Source: Zonotrichia leucophrys gambelii (taxonomy: Eukaryota > Chordata > Aves > Passeriformes > Passerellidae). Taken from it: a stretch of DNA of 64,000 bases. The notes under the pieces are model-generated. The model did no database searches. It was not told the DNA's origin and saw only the letters and a program-made list of their open reading frames with translations. Below, piece after piece: positions 51,601-62,100 of the stretch. The translations under genes were made by a program, and so were the position numbers. The stretch is taken from the NCBI RefSeq assembly GCF_028769735.1, contig NC_088170.1, positions 50,811,585 to 50,875,584 on the forward strand. The letters run 5' to 3'. Position 1 is the stretch's first letter, and every line of letters begins with the position of its first letter.

Positions 51601-54600
51601 GCTTTTCCTTACTAAAATGATTGGTCTCTCATATCTTCAGTACTATTTAATTAAGTTCCTTGCCTCTTGTATGTTATAATATCACATTCCAAATGCCCAG
51701 CCTGACCCACACAGTAATTTCCAAGGTGCAGTGATGTATTTTTTACTTACTTTTACTTCATATGTAGTAATTAGTATTGAACTTCCTTCAATTTATTGTG
51801 CTGATTATTTGCCACTATAGATTTTAGAGCAGCTTTATTAATCTGGACTCTAAATTACTGCAAGTAATGAGCTTAATATGTTCCAGATTCATGAGATATA
51901 ATGGGACAGTCTTAGAATTGTAGCACATCTGGAAAACAATAATGCAATCATAACTAGAAAAATCTTCCATTGCTTAGTTTATCTTAGAATGTGCTCAACC
52001 CATTTATCTGACCTTAATTTATTCTTGAGGCCTTAAATAGGAACTCTGAAGTTCCAGCATCTATTGGGTAAATTTTCTGCATTTCATGGACTTGATTCCT
52101 AATGGCTGCCTTTCAGATTTTTACCATGGATGCTCAAATTGGACAGAGAGGTGGCTGGTGCTTAGGTGATACATGGTTTGTAGGCTGAGCTGTTCAGTGC
52201 ATCAGTGTTAAGAAACAAGGGAGAAAAATATTGTGGAGAGAATTTTGTCTGGGTCTTTAGGACCAGCCTCTTCTGCTGGGGCCCTACTTTTGATTAACAT
52301 CAGTCTGGTCCTCTGAATTGAATATCCTTTGGTGGCTTGAGTGTACCTGATGCATGCTGGCTTCCAAATTTCTTTGCATTTAGTCTGATACCATCTTGTA
52401 ATGCCATCCAGAATGGAGAGATTCACTTTCTGAGGAGACTTTTGATACTAACACACCTAGAAAAAATTTGATCCAGTTTTCAGAGGGTATACATCCAGCA
52501 TCTGGTCCTGACTAGCAGCAGGATTTCCATGATGTTCCCACATCATTGATCGTTTTGAATATGTCCTCTGTTACATTCTAAATAGCTGCAAGATCCAGAA
52601 TAATGCCAGCAAAAAGTTACAGACAAAAATGAAATTTCATTGCTCCTGGATTTAATAGGCATATGAATTCTTTCTTTCAGGTGTTAGTTCTTGGAAATAA
52701 ACGAGACCTCCCAGGTGCACTGGATGAGAAGCAGTTAATTGAGAAATTGTAAGTAGCTGGCTTTTGTAAAAACTGAGACACTGTGAAGTTTGATATGTAA
52801 ATCAAAATTATTGGTAGTCTATGACAATAACTGGCTATAAAAGATGCTTTTTTGCATGCTCAGATATTCCATTCGAGCTCTGCTGGTGCCTGATGTAGTG
52901 ATCTGGGCTGATCACTGACCGCCGTAGTTTTGAATCTCTCTTGATTGTTGTTTGGTTGTGTGAAGTTATTTCAGATAATCCTGTTTTCCCATCACTGAGG
53001 AAAGAACTGATAGGCATACTGAAAGGGTCATTTTGACTTCTTGCAGTACAATGCAGTGTCAGTTTAATGCCTGAATGGCATTAGAGCAGAGCCATATCAA
53101 TCTAGTGTTGGTAAATTTAAGCAAGTCAGGTAATTTTGCCAAATATCCAAAGCATAACTTAGGGATTACTGAAAGTAACAAATTGATGCATAGTAAATGT
53201 AATTGTAAAGAAAATACACTACTTTGTAAAAATGACCAGTATAGTACTAATTTTGTAAAATTGGATTCCCAAGTCACATAATTTGAATTAGTGTGAAAGT
53301 GAAGTTTTGCTATAGTAAGGGTGTTCCAAAGACTGGGGCTCTTAGAATGGCTGAGGTTGGAAGGAACCTTGAGGTCATCTGCCTGCTCCAGAAGAGACTT
53401 TTCCCATTGGAGCTGCTTGCTCTGGACCATATCCAGACAGCTTTTAAATATCTCCAAGGATGGAGCCTTAGCAGCCTCTCTGGGCAGCCTTTGCTAGTGC
53501 TTGGTCACTCTCAGAGCTAAAAAGTGTTTCTTTGTGTTCAGAGAGAGCTTCCTGTGTTTTAATTTATGGCCATTGTCTCTTGTCCCATCAGTGGGCTCCA
53601 TCTTCTTTACAGGCTCCCTTCAGATTTTTGTACACATTAATAAGAAGTTCTCTAAGCCTTTTCTTCTCTAGGCTGAACAGTCCCAGCTCTTCAGCTTTTC
53701 TTAGTATGTGAGCTGCTCATTATTTTAGTTGTCCTTTGTTGGGCCCTATTCCATAGATTCATGTCTCTCTTGTACTGATGGTCCACAGCTGGTCAGGTAC
53801 AGCCTTACTGGTGCTGAGTAAAAGGGAGAGATCACCTCCCTTCAGCCTGCTGGCAGCCCTCCTAGTGCACCCCAGAACACCATTAGCACTTTTACCACAC
53901 TGCTTGGTCGTGTTCAACCTGGTGATCTGCCAAGACTCCCAGGTCCTTTCCTGCAAAGCTGCTTTTCCAGACAGTTGGCATCTGACCTGTTCTGGTGCCT
54001 GGGGTTGTTTCTCCCCAGGTGCAGGACTTTGGACTTTCCTGTTTTGACCTGCATGAGGTCCCCTGCCCGCTCTTTTCTCCAGCTTGTGAGGTCCCTCTGG
54101 GTGGCAGCATGACCCTCTGGTGTATCAGCCACTCCTCCCAGTTATCTGCCATCAGCAAATTTGTGCTTTGCCCCATCATTCGCAACAAATGAAGATTTAG
54201 AACAGGATTGGACCAGTGTTGGTCCTGGTGTACACTGGTAGTCGCTGGGTTCCAGCTTGCCTTTGTGCCACTGATCACCCAGTGTTCAGCCAGTCTGTGC
54301 ATCCAACCCATACTTCCTCACCTTGTCTGTGGGGATATTATGGAAGGCACTGTCAAAGCCTTAATCAAGTCAAGGTGCACAATATCTGTTGCTCTCTGTC
54401 AGCTACCAAACTGTAGATTTCATTGTAGAAGGTTTTTGAGTTGGTCAAGCATGATTACCCTTGTGTGAATCCATGCTGACTACTCCTGGTCACCTTCTTG
54501 TCTGTCACATGCCTGGGAATAGTTTCTAGGATTAGTTGCATCATCACCTTCCCAGAATCAAGGTGGGGCTGACTGTCATGTACTTCCCCAGGTCCTCCTT

Positions 54601-57600
54601 TTTCTGAAGAGTGACATTTGCCTTCCTCTGCTCTTAGGCACCTCTCCCAGGTGACATGGTTGTTCAAAGTGCCTCACAATGACATCAGCTGGTTCCTTTA
54701 TCACTGCAGGTGCTTCCCACCAGGGCTGATGGACTTCTCCATGTCAAGTCTGCTTATTTATTCCCTGGTTAGGTAATTTTCCATCAGGGGTACAACTTGT
54801 TTGCTCTGACTCATGATCTCTGGGGTTTGTGAAGGCCAATCTTGCTAGCAAAGGCAGGGTTTTCATGTCCTGTGTAACCAGGTCCTCTGTCTCATTGAGC
54901 AGTGGGTGCACATTTTCTCCTGTCTTCCACTTGTCACTTTCTAGTTTTCTTTGACATCCCTCATGAGATCCAGCTTCAGCTGGGCTTTGGCTGAGCTGCT
55001 GGTGTCTCTGCATTCTTGGACAGTGTTTCTGTATTCCTCCTAGGTTACCTGTCTCTGCTCCGACCTTCTCTGTGCTTCCTTTTAATTACTATGTTAATGA
55101 ACTTACTGTTCATCCACTTAATGTCTTTTGGCTTTTTTTCCAGGCTAATTAGGATAGGTTATTCTTAAATTTGGAGAGGAGCTTTGGATATTAGTTAGCT
55201 TTCTTTATCCCTTCTTTGCTACAGGGCCTAACTACATGGGACTTTCCCAAACAGATCCCTGGAGAGGCTGGGTCTGCTCTCCTGAAGTCCAGGGAGGTCC
55301 CTGTTTAGTTCTCTTCTTTGCTGCTCTTGTATGGTCTTCAGACTTCTCAGTACCTTCACTTCCCACCTGTTCAGGAAAATTGTTTGTGCATGTCTGTGTC
55401 ACTTGTGTGAGGATAAATAAATGAAAAAATAAGACTGTTCAGAAGCTCTGAGGGAGGCTGGAGAATTCCCAGAAAGAAGTTGATTAAGAATCAGTTTCTT
55501 CCTAAATGCAGAGGCATCCTTTCAGTAGGAGTCAGATGTGATATATTAAGTATCATATAGTAAACATCCTGAAGATAAATGGTGTGATCATTTGAGCACT
55601 GATATTTTATTATGATTTACTGGACAAAAAAAACCCTCTGAATTCTTAGTGAAAGGTGAATGCTAAGACATGGGTAATACTTGGTTGCATAACAAGATAT
55701 AAAAATAACAAAATCTTATTTTTAGCTTATGGAATCTGTGGTTTTATTTCTCACTATTACACTGACCTAATGTGAAATTAAAATTTTTGTGAAATTACTT
55801 TATAAACTTTTAATCCTTATAGTTTAAGAAATGCATGGTTTTCTCTGTGCAGTGGCATATTTTAAGAATTTAACATCTGAGAATAGAATTGAACCCACTG
55901 AGTAAAAAGCAGAAAACATATAATTTAATGGAAATTTCTATTCTCAGTGTTTATGGGATTATAACAGTACTTATCATTTTTGTTTCTGTAGAAACCTTTC
56001 AGCTATTCAAGACAGAGAAATCTGTTGCTATTCTATTTCCTGTAAAGAGAAGGATAACATAGGTAAGCTTCTTCTAGTATCATCAGTGTATACTTTGGAA
56101 TTTGGATCAGATCAGGTTTGAACATCTGCCTCCACTATACTATTGAAGATCTCAATAGATCTCAATTTACATTGAAAGGTATTTTGCAATTATTGTATGC
56201 CACTGTATTTGTTTCAACATAGAATTATGTTTAATTAAGAAAAACCTTGTTGAAATATTTAGTTCCATGAGAAGTTAATTTGACAGGGACCATGGAAAAG
56301 TGTATTTAAAACCTGGATTAATTGAATCCTTTACAAGAAACCTGTGTTACTTTTGAAGAAACAGTAGCTGTCTGTGAAGGCCTTCCAATTATTAGGTGAT
56401 CCTAAAAAACTGTTGGTGATTTACTCCACACATGGTTTTATTTGGTAAGCAAGTTTTATGAGCATGTGGCTGTTCCTCTAACTGAGGGATGGGTACTTTT
56501 TCCAAGAGGAAATTCAATGAGTGTATCCTGTAGTCAGTGAAGATCTATCCCCATTAACTTGTCTTCCATCTGCCTTTGCTTTTTGCCTTTTCCTCTCTCT
56601 GCTGTCTTCCACTTTCCTGTCCCTTTCCTCTGTAATTTTCTCCCATTCCCTTCCCTCCACAGGCTGAGCTAGCAGCAGCAGCAATTATCTGGGGCCCTGC
56701 TACCTCTGTGCCACCCTTCTCTGCATGCTGCTGAAACAAGTGGTGCTGGATGGGATGGGATCCAGCCTGGCTAGATATTTATAGCTGCTATGTGAGGAAA
56801 CCAGACTTGATAGAAGAGCTGGGCAGCTCTGTAGGGCTCAGCTGAGTGAGGAACTGTGAGAGTGGGAATGGGAAGAAAGCCACTTTCTCTCAGCTGCAGG
56901 GGAAATTTCCATCCTCCACAGAGAGAAGCAGGTAGTGGAGATGGTGAGGAGACTGTACCATGGCACCTGGACTTCAGTGAGCTGGGGGAGAGTTCAGCTC
57001 TGTGCAGAGATGGGTTAGGCACTGAGGGCTTCTCCTGCAAATGGTGTAGATGACTTGGGTGTGTTAGTTGGAAGGAAACCAGACACATGTTTGCTGAAGC
57101 TTGGGGTGCAGCTGTTATCTCTGAGTGAGGGAGATTCATAGAAGGTGGTGCTACAGTGGGGAAGATTAGACTTCAGGAGATAAGGACTGTAGAAGACAAC
57201 ACAGGATAATCTCAGTCGTTGAAGGGCAGTGAATGTGATCGAGGTTTTTGAAATGCTGTGCTTGATCTTTATCAAATTGGCAAGGCTGCAGTGGAGGTTC
57301 TTAAAAGTGGGATTGTGACTGGAAAGTAGTAAAACCAGCTTAATTTCTGAAAGACTAATGGAGGAAATAGATTTTGATAATAGTCTCTTTATCTGGATGC
57401 CCTGGAGGAGAAAAGCATGCAACAAAAAGCATACTAAAATTTGCATGAAAGAATGATCATTAATGCAGGAACAGTATAGATCCCTTACTTGTGGAAGATC
57501 TGGGAGTAGTGATGGAAAAAATCCTAACTGAGACTTGGTCAGGTATCTTCCAGTGTAATACTGTGCCTAGAAAGACTAGCCAGGCTCTTGAATGTTTGCA

Positions 57601-58789
57601 AAAGCAAAATAAAGAATGGGAGCACACTGCGTATACCATTTCAGACTGTGGGCATTGTTGGAGCACCATATGCCATATTTTGAGGAAGACCTTGAGAAAA
57701 GAGGTTGGGTGAGAAGCTAGGAAGACCAAAGGGCTCAATTTATAAAGAAAGACTGTTATGTTAGCTTATTAAAGGGATGAAACTACTAGTCTTTTAAGGA
57801 GAAGACTGGCAGCTGTCTTCTTCCTCTGTGTTCTTGGCTGATGCCAGCGCAGTTGAATGAGATGTGATACTGGTTTTGCAGTGTGAACTGCAGCCTAGCT
57901 CACTGGTCTCATCAGGAGCTGTAGGTGTAAGGCTGCCAGTTACTGTGTCCTGAGAGACTGTGGAAAATAATTATATAGTTATTAGCTTTGATATAAGTGC
58001 AGTGGGTTGCTTTTTTCTGCAGTCTCAGAGCCTAAGCTGGTCTGCAAGGATATTCATGGAGTGCTGTCTTGAACTTAAGACAAATATGGCAACAAATTTC
58101 AATTTGAGGGCTAGAGCTGCTGCTGCCCCCTGACATCCTTTCTGCCTTCCTGACAGATGTTACTGCCTTGAGGCAAAAAAATCTAATCTGCTCATGAATC
58201 AGTTTGTGAACTGCTGCAGTTTTCAGCTCAATGCCTTGGATTGCATCAGGAGGGGTGCCAATTTCAGCTATCAAATTTTAGTCCAATGTTGCATGTCTTT
58301 CAGAGACCTTGGACTCCTACAACCTACCTAAATAGCTTCTTAATATATTGTCAGCTTCTTAATATATTGTGTATTTGCCTTTGTTCTCACTCAGCATTTC
58401 ATTCTAGTCTGGATTTTACAGTTTGTTTTATGCTCATCTTGAATCTTTGCTTTTTCAAGAGTTCCTTATCTATCTGTGGCTTAGAGTACTTGATGTCAGT
58501 CACTGTATTTCGAAAATACAAAATGCACATGATTTAAAAACATACAAAAATAACCAGAAAAGGGCCACCTGGAGGTTGATGTTCTGAACTTCAGTTATGT
58601 GGGAATGAGAACCTGTGGGTTTCTGGGTTTTGTTTGGTTGGGGTTTTTGTATTTGTATTAGCCTGCTGGTGTTCTGTTGTACTTCTACAGTTGCAAACAG
58701 GCTCTTGAGTTTCTCATTTTGTTTTATTTATCCTGACAGACATAACATTACAATGGCTTATTCAGCACTCCAAATCAAGAAACAGTTGA
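36550..58789 (+). CDS. ARL8BL: ARL8-family small GTPase (ARL8BL-type), 7 coding exons
   Basis: Exons 36550-36672, 41174-41254, 49676-49749, 50156-50249, 52681-52748, 55992-56062 and 58740-58789 join through GT-AG introns into 186 codons, exactly the ARL8A/ARL8B length. ARL8 proteins sit on lysosomes, reach membranes through an acetylated N-terminal amphipathic helix rather than myristate, are activated by BORC and recruit effectors such as SKIP/PLEKHM2 and HOPS to move lysosomes along microtubules. Seen here: P-loop GLQYSGKT (27-34), switch I with Thr52, WDIGGQ (70-75), NKRD (130-133), SCK (163-165). The core mixes ARL8A-like and ARL8B-like residues, while residues 2-12 and 36-40 (LLTVL for FVNVI) differ from both, so a third paralogue is likely. 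The symbol follows avian usage as I recall it; ARL8A or ARL8B are alternatives. Confidence 0.93.
39438..39645 (-). mobile_element. CR1 LINE 3'-end fragment, antisense in intron 1
   Basis: Starting on + with 'tatagaatcattaagattgg' and continuing 'atcatcaagtccaac', 'gccatagcacaaagtgcca', 'cttccagggatggtgactcc' and 'tgggcagagcagtacc', this is the reverse complement of a CR1 3' region. About 200 bp remain. Confidence 0.92.
40823..40885 (+). mobile_element. Short CR1 3'-end fragment in intron 1
   Basis: 'ggactaggtgacctttgaagg' followed by 'caactgaaatcatcctacaa' and 'ttctatattt' matches the last ~60 bp of CR1 with heavy divergence. Confidence 0.75.
41174..41254 (+). CDS. ARL8BL: ARL8-type exon 2: switch I
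   Basis: An 81-bp exon, phase 0-0, between 'ttctattccag' and 'aag|gtaggt'. Its 27 residues include '[17 protein letters not shown]' with the magnesium-contacting Thr52 and the interswitch start. The RKITKG form matches ARL8A rather than ARL8B (RKVTKG). Confidence 0.94.
43396..43411. repeat. (GT)n microsatellite
   Basis: About eight GT units within intron 2. It is short. Confidence 0.9.
44180..44480. other. GC-rich block inside intron 2
   Basis: GC content rises clearly above the surrounding AT-rich intron, with several CpGs, and open frames overlap on both strands (up to 184 codons on minus at 43956-44510). I recognise no protein family and no transposon consensus. It could be an internal regulatory element, an old retroposed fragment, or the GC-rich part of a LINE. 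Confidence 0.4.
44740..44965 (+). mobile_element. CR1 LINE internal fragment (ORF2 part)
   Basis: The order 'gttcattagtgacctgggcgg', 'actacaaaactgggaggagt', then 'cacccagaaggaccttgaca' corresponds to the CR1 reverse-transcriptase region ending in the 'D-x-T-K-L-G-G' and 'QKDLDR' blocks. Here the Asp-Asp catalytic part is degenerate. Confidence 0.75.
49676..49749 (+). CDS. ARL8BL: ARL8-type exon 3: WDIGGQ / switch II
   Basis: A 74-bp exon after 'cccttttcag', ending at 'gt|gtaagt' with a split Val codon (two bases here, one in exon 4). It encodes '[18 protein letters not shown]', the nucleotide-sensing loop with Gln75. The block is essentially invariant across ARL8 proteins. Confidence 0.94.
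49750..52680 (+). other. ARL8BL: Introns 3 and 4 of the ARL8-type gene (with exon 4 at 50156-50249)
   Basis: Intron 3 is 406 bp (49750-50155) and intron 4 is 2.4 kb (50250-52680). I see no repeat I can classify and no extra exon. A short CT-rich run lies near 51390-51408. Confidence 0.75.
50156..50249 (+). CDS. ARL8BL: ARL8-type exon 4
   Basis: A 94-bp exon between 'tttgttgtag' and 'cca|gtaagt'. It encodes '[19 protein letters not shown]' through 'KPQLHGIP'. [21 protein letters not shown] differs from both ARL8A and ARL8B at several positions, helping define the paralogue. Confidence 0.94.
52681..52748 (+). CDS. ARL8BL: ARL8-type exon 5: NKRD guanine-specificity motif
   Basis: A 68-bp exon after 'ttctttcag', ending at 'tt|gtaagt' with a split Leu codon. 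It encodes '[20 protein letters not shown]'. NKRD (130-133) provides guanine specificity. It is too short to stand out as an ORF. Confidence 0.94.
52749..55991 (+). other. ARL8BL: Intron 5 of the ARL8-type gene
   Basis: A 3.2-kb intron, more than half of which is a single antisense CR1 copy (about 53335-55215). The remaining parts are AT-rich and feature-poor. Confidence 0.8.
53335..55215 (-). mobile_element. CR1 LINE, ~1.9 kb, antisense in intron 5
   Basis: On + it begins with 'agaatggctgaggttggaagg', 'aaccttgaggtcatctgcc' and 'tggagccttagcagcctctc', the reverse complement of the CR1 3' region, and continues into the reverse-transcriptase reading region. Minus-strand fragments at 53892-54311 and 53914-54132 carry '[10 protein letters not shown]' and '[13 protein letters not shown]'-like CR1 ORF2 C-terminal blocks in different frames, so it is inactivated by frameshifts. 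It is the longest CR1 copy in the window. Confidence 0.9.
55992..56062 (+). CDS. ARL8BL: ARL8-type exon 6: SCK motif
   Basis: A 71-bp exon between 'ttctgtag' and 'atag|gtaagc'. It encodes '[20 protein letters not shown]' and DNI, a block nearly invariant in ARL8 proteins and carrying the G5 motif. It ends with the first base of an Asp codon completed in exon 7. Confidence 0.94.
57470..57790 (+). mobile_element. Probable ancient CR1-group LINE fragment
   Basis: The sequence 'gatctgggagtagtgatgga' followed ~170 bp later by 'gagcaccatatgccatattttgagg' parallels the 'gatctgggagtcac' and 'caccatatttcaggaagga' landmarks of older CR1/L3 elements. Divergence is high, so the family is tentative. Confidence 0.5.
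58334..58371. repeat. ~19-bp tandem duplication
   Basis: The unit 'agcttcttaatatattgt' plus one base occurs twice in a row within intron 6. It is a recent-looking slippage event. Confidence 0.85.
58740..58789 (+). CDS. ARL8BL: ARL8-type exon 7: C-terminal helix and stop
   Basis: After the acceptor 'tatcctgacag' the frame gives '[16 protein letters not shown]' and a TGA at 58787-58789. Vertebrate ARL8A/B end SKSRRS, so Asn replaces one Arg. This segment lies in a different frame from the open frame 58615-58830, which is a shadow. Confidence 0.93.
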
Positions 58790-58960
58790 AGAAACTATTG
58801 CTGAAGATAACTCTTCCCCAATCACTTTGACTCCTATCACCTATACACACTGAAAAGATAAGGAATGCAACTGTCTACTACCAGGACTCACTGTGGTCAT
58901 ATTTGTTAACAGAAGTAATCTGGCTTGTAAATCTGGCTTGTAACTTGTCTGTCTGGTTTC

Positions 58961-58977
58961 TTTTTTTTTTTTTTTTT
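58961..58977. repeat. Poly-T tract in the 3' UTR
   Basis: Seventeen T residues lie 170 bp after the stop codon of the ARL8-type gene. In the mRNA this is a U-run. Confidence 0.9.
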
Positions 58978-59122
58978 AATTCAGATATTTGTCTGCCTAG
59001 CTAAATTCCTGAACGCCTTAATACAAGACTGGAAGAAATCAATAATTTTTTGAGCTGAAATGTTTTGAGTTTATGCATGCAAATTGTCAAATACATGGTA
59101 CTTTTTTTCTAATTTGAAACTG

Positions 59123-59128
59123 AATAAA
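59123..59128 (+). terminator. ARL8BL: Polyadenylation signal of the ARL8-type gene
   Basis: AATAAA lies 334 bp after the stop, followed ~25 bp later by a GT-rich stretch (ggtttgtttgaatgtc), the expected downstream element. The 3' UTR would be about 360 bp. Longer isoforms are possible. Confidence 0.7.
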
Positions 59129-59159
59129 TTGTGCAGTGGAAACAAATGACTGGTTTGTT

Positions 59160-62100
59160 TGAATGTCACATATAATTATTCACACAGGATTTCTTCCCTC
59201 TGAACACATGGAGTTAAGTACATTCAATCAATTAAATCAATTAAAACTATAATTAAGAGCTTCTTATTTGAACAAAATGCTGATATTCAGAACATTTTCA
59301 CATACTCTAGAGAAAAGTTGTTTACTCTGGAGAAAAGAAGGTATGTATCTGTAGTTACTTAGTTTTTCCAGTCACTAATGTGAATCATTCATATGAATAT
59401 TCTTTTGGAATTGAAAAATAAAATATTCTAGACAATATTGTCCTTCTGTATTGAGAAAGGAAAGAGTCTAGAATTGTAGTGGATATTTTTCTTTCTTAGA
59501 GAGTGAGATAGCTGATGAGATCATGTGCATCTTCTCTGATGTTATTAACCCCCAAAATTCATGGATTTCCTAAGCATTGTTACTGTAAATGAAATTGTGT
59601 TTGTGGACTACTCTGTCCATTCCTGAATCTTTAAAATTTTCAAGTGTACAACATAAAATAGCTGGAATCTGAAATAGGATTAGTCCTTTGGAAACAGATT
59701 GAAGAAGCAATTCACTTTTAAAATTTTGATTACTCACTAACATCTTACAGATACCTTCTTCCAAGTGCTTCACTTAAAATGCACTCTGATGGGAACTTTT
59801 CTGTATGGAAATTCTTTTACATATGGAAAGTTCATGTCCAGAAACAGTAGACAGAGAGTGGCCAGGTGTTTCAAGGGCACTTGCAGATCTAAGAGGGAGG
59901 AGTTCAGGCATGGAGTTCTAAAGATGCCGTAGTTGATCGATTGCTGTAGTGTTGAAAGGGCTGTAAGTCATGTATGCAGTTCTTGCACTTAAGTACATGA
60001 ACTACAGAAATAGCAACTTTTTTGTCACTTCTGCTTGAGAATGCTTTTAGGCTGGTGGCTCTCAAAAGCTGCTAAGAATGTACAGCACAGACTTGATAGA
60101 ATCTTTCTTGAGTGTTATAGGAATGCTACTACAGACATGGTAAACGTTACAGCACTTGCTGATAATATCTGTGGTCTCACCCTGTGGCTACAGGGGCTCC
60201 TTGTTCTGTGATAACATGAAAATAATTTGGCTAAGTGCTGAGTGCTCAGTACATAAATAAGTGGCGGATGCTTCCGAAAGGCAATGGTGCATATGACCTT
60301 CCAAAACCTGATGTGTAATCCGTCTACTGACAATTTGTATGATGAAAAAACAACACTTGGTGGCAAAGGTGGTGAATTTCAAGTACTCTTGTTGCTCTTG
60401 GACTTTTGAACTAGTAGAGCCCTTGTAAAATACACTGGAATTGTACTCACTATGCATACAACACATGAGAAGAGCTACTTCTGCATGAGTGGTCTCAGTA
60501 TCCTCCCTGTTACACTTATTTGGCAGTAGTGCCTCATCCTTCAGAAAAATCATCCTGGCATGGAAAGCCATGCTTCTGGCATAAGAACTCCCCCTCACTA
60601 ATCACTCCTTAATCTGAGCCCCTTCTCTCACCCCTTCCTGCAGAATGTTTTTGGAGTGGACACAACTTTTGCAGGTTATTGCAGTTGGTATAAAAGCAGT
60701 GCTGCCTCCTATCCTTCCCTTGCTTTGCTCAGTGCAGAATTTCCTTGGGAGGTGACCAATGAGGTAATCTTCCTCTGCGTGGTGCCGTCAAGTACCAGTG
60801 CAACCTAAGAACAGCCCATGGAGGGAGGAGGTCAGGTTCCAGATTAGCCAAATGAATCTTTGGGAATAAGAGGTGAAAAATAGCAATTTTTTAACTAAAA
60901 TTATCCCATTATGCACCATATGCTGATTTTTTTCCTCATTTCTCCTACTGTGTGACCTTGTATCCATACCTTAGGCAAATCAGCACAGGCACTGGTCTCA
61001 CTGTTCCCATTTGCAACAGTCTGTCTGTTTTTCAACAATTTGCCTTCAAGTAATTTTTCAGAATGAGCTTAGCTGAAGGTGAGTGTTTACTGTCACATCC
61101 AATAGCTTTGTGGGAAAGATGAATTGTTGATGACTGACAGCTGTGGCATCTTATTTCTGAGATTGTATTGCTGGGAAGGGTTACAGAGATCAAGACCGCT
61201 GGAGACATCATTGCACCAGAATTGTTTGGAGAGGTCACAAACATGTCAGCCAGGGAACCTCTGTGCAGGGAGTGTGTCCCCTTGCTCAGGCAGCAGCACA
61301 TAATGCAGTGCCTTGCATGGATCCTCACTCGGTGTTTCAGAAGCAGAGACAAGGAGTGAGCACGCTGCTTCCTGCTTCTCAGCACTGAGAAGGTGAACTG
61401 ACTGCAAGACAGAGCAGCAGAGGCTGCTGTTGTGCTCTGGCTCTGCCTGGGAGGGGGTGAGTACCCTACTGTGCCCACCCAGCATGTGTGGTGCTGCTAT
61501 CTGATCTACATGAACAACATCGTCCAGGCTCTGGGAAAAGAGCAGTGTTGGGGATGTGGACAGCTGAGGAGCAAGGACTGACCTTCAGTTTAGGCACAGC
61601 TAGAAATCCCACACCCTACAATGTCAAGAACCCTAAAGCAGCGCAAGAGTAATAGTGATACAGACAAGTTTCACTTCCTTTATTTCCTTCTCCAAGTGTA
61701 GGAATAGTTCTAACTGTCACCCAGGGTTATAAAGGACCACCAGGTGCCAACCATCTGTTTTACTTCCAGCACATTTTATTTATGAGTTTTTGTTTCCTGC
61801 TAGCAATGTAATTTCCCCCATATTTTTTCTCCATTTGCATTGTGTATTGTTGGAGGAAATCATGAACATAAAATTTTAGTTAAATGATATTAAAAAAAAC
61901 ACCCCAAAGTCAAGTTTTTAAAAAATGCACTATAAAACTTCTACGTTTATTGCAGAGAGCAGTGACACATACATAATTTGTTCCTGAATAAGCTATTTTG
62001 TAAGATGCTGTTTTTTCAGTCACCTGAGCGGCATGTTAAAATGAAAGCCTCTGTTCTTGCTTTAGGACAGGGTGTACATAGCAGCTGTCACAAGACTTTC

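Larger units (their letters stand above)
56063..58739 (+). other. ARL8BL: Intron 6 of the ARL8-type gene
   Basis: A 2.7-kb intron. It includes a pyrimidine-rich block at 56560-56660, an old CR1-like fragment around 57470-57790 and a 19-bp tandem duplication at 58334-58371. The open frames at 56771-57139 and 57015-57446 (minus) have no family signature. Confidence 0.7.

Noticed and set aside
53892..54311. 139-codon minus-strand frame as a host gene
   Set aside because: It carries CR1 ORF2 C-terminal blocks and overlaps another CR1 frame, so it belongs to the LINE.
58615..58830. 71-codon open frame overlapping the last GTPase exon
   Set aside because: It reads the exon in the wrong frame. The spliced frame gives the conserved ARL8 C-terminus.
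61032..61485. 148- and 79-codon minus-strand frames as coding exons
   Set aside because: No homology I recognise, and the two overlapping frames are mutually exclusive with no splice support.
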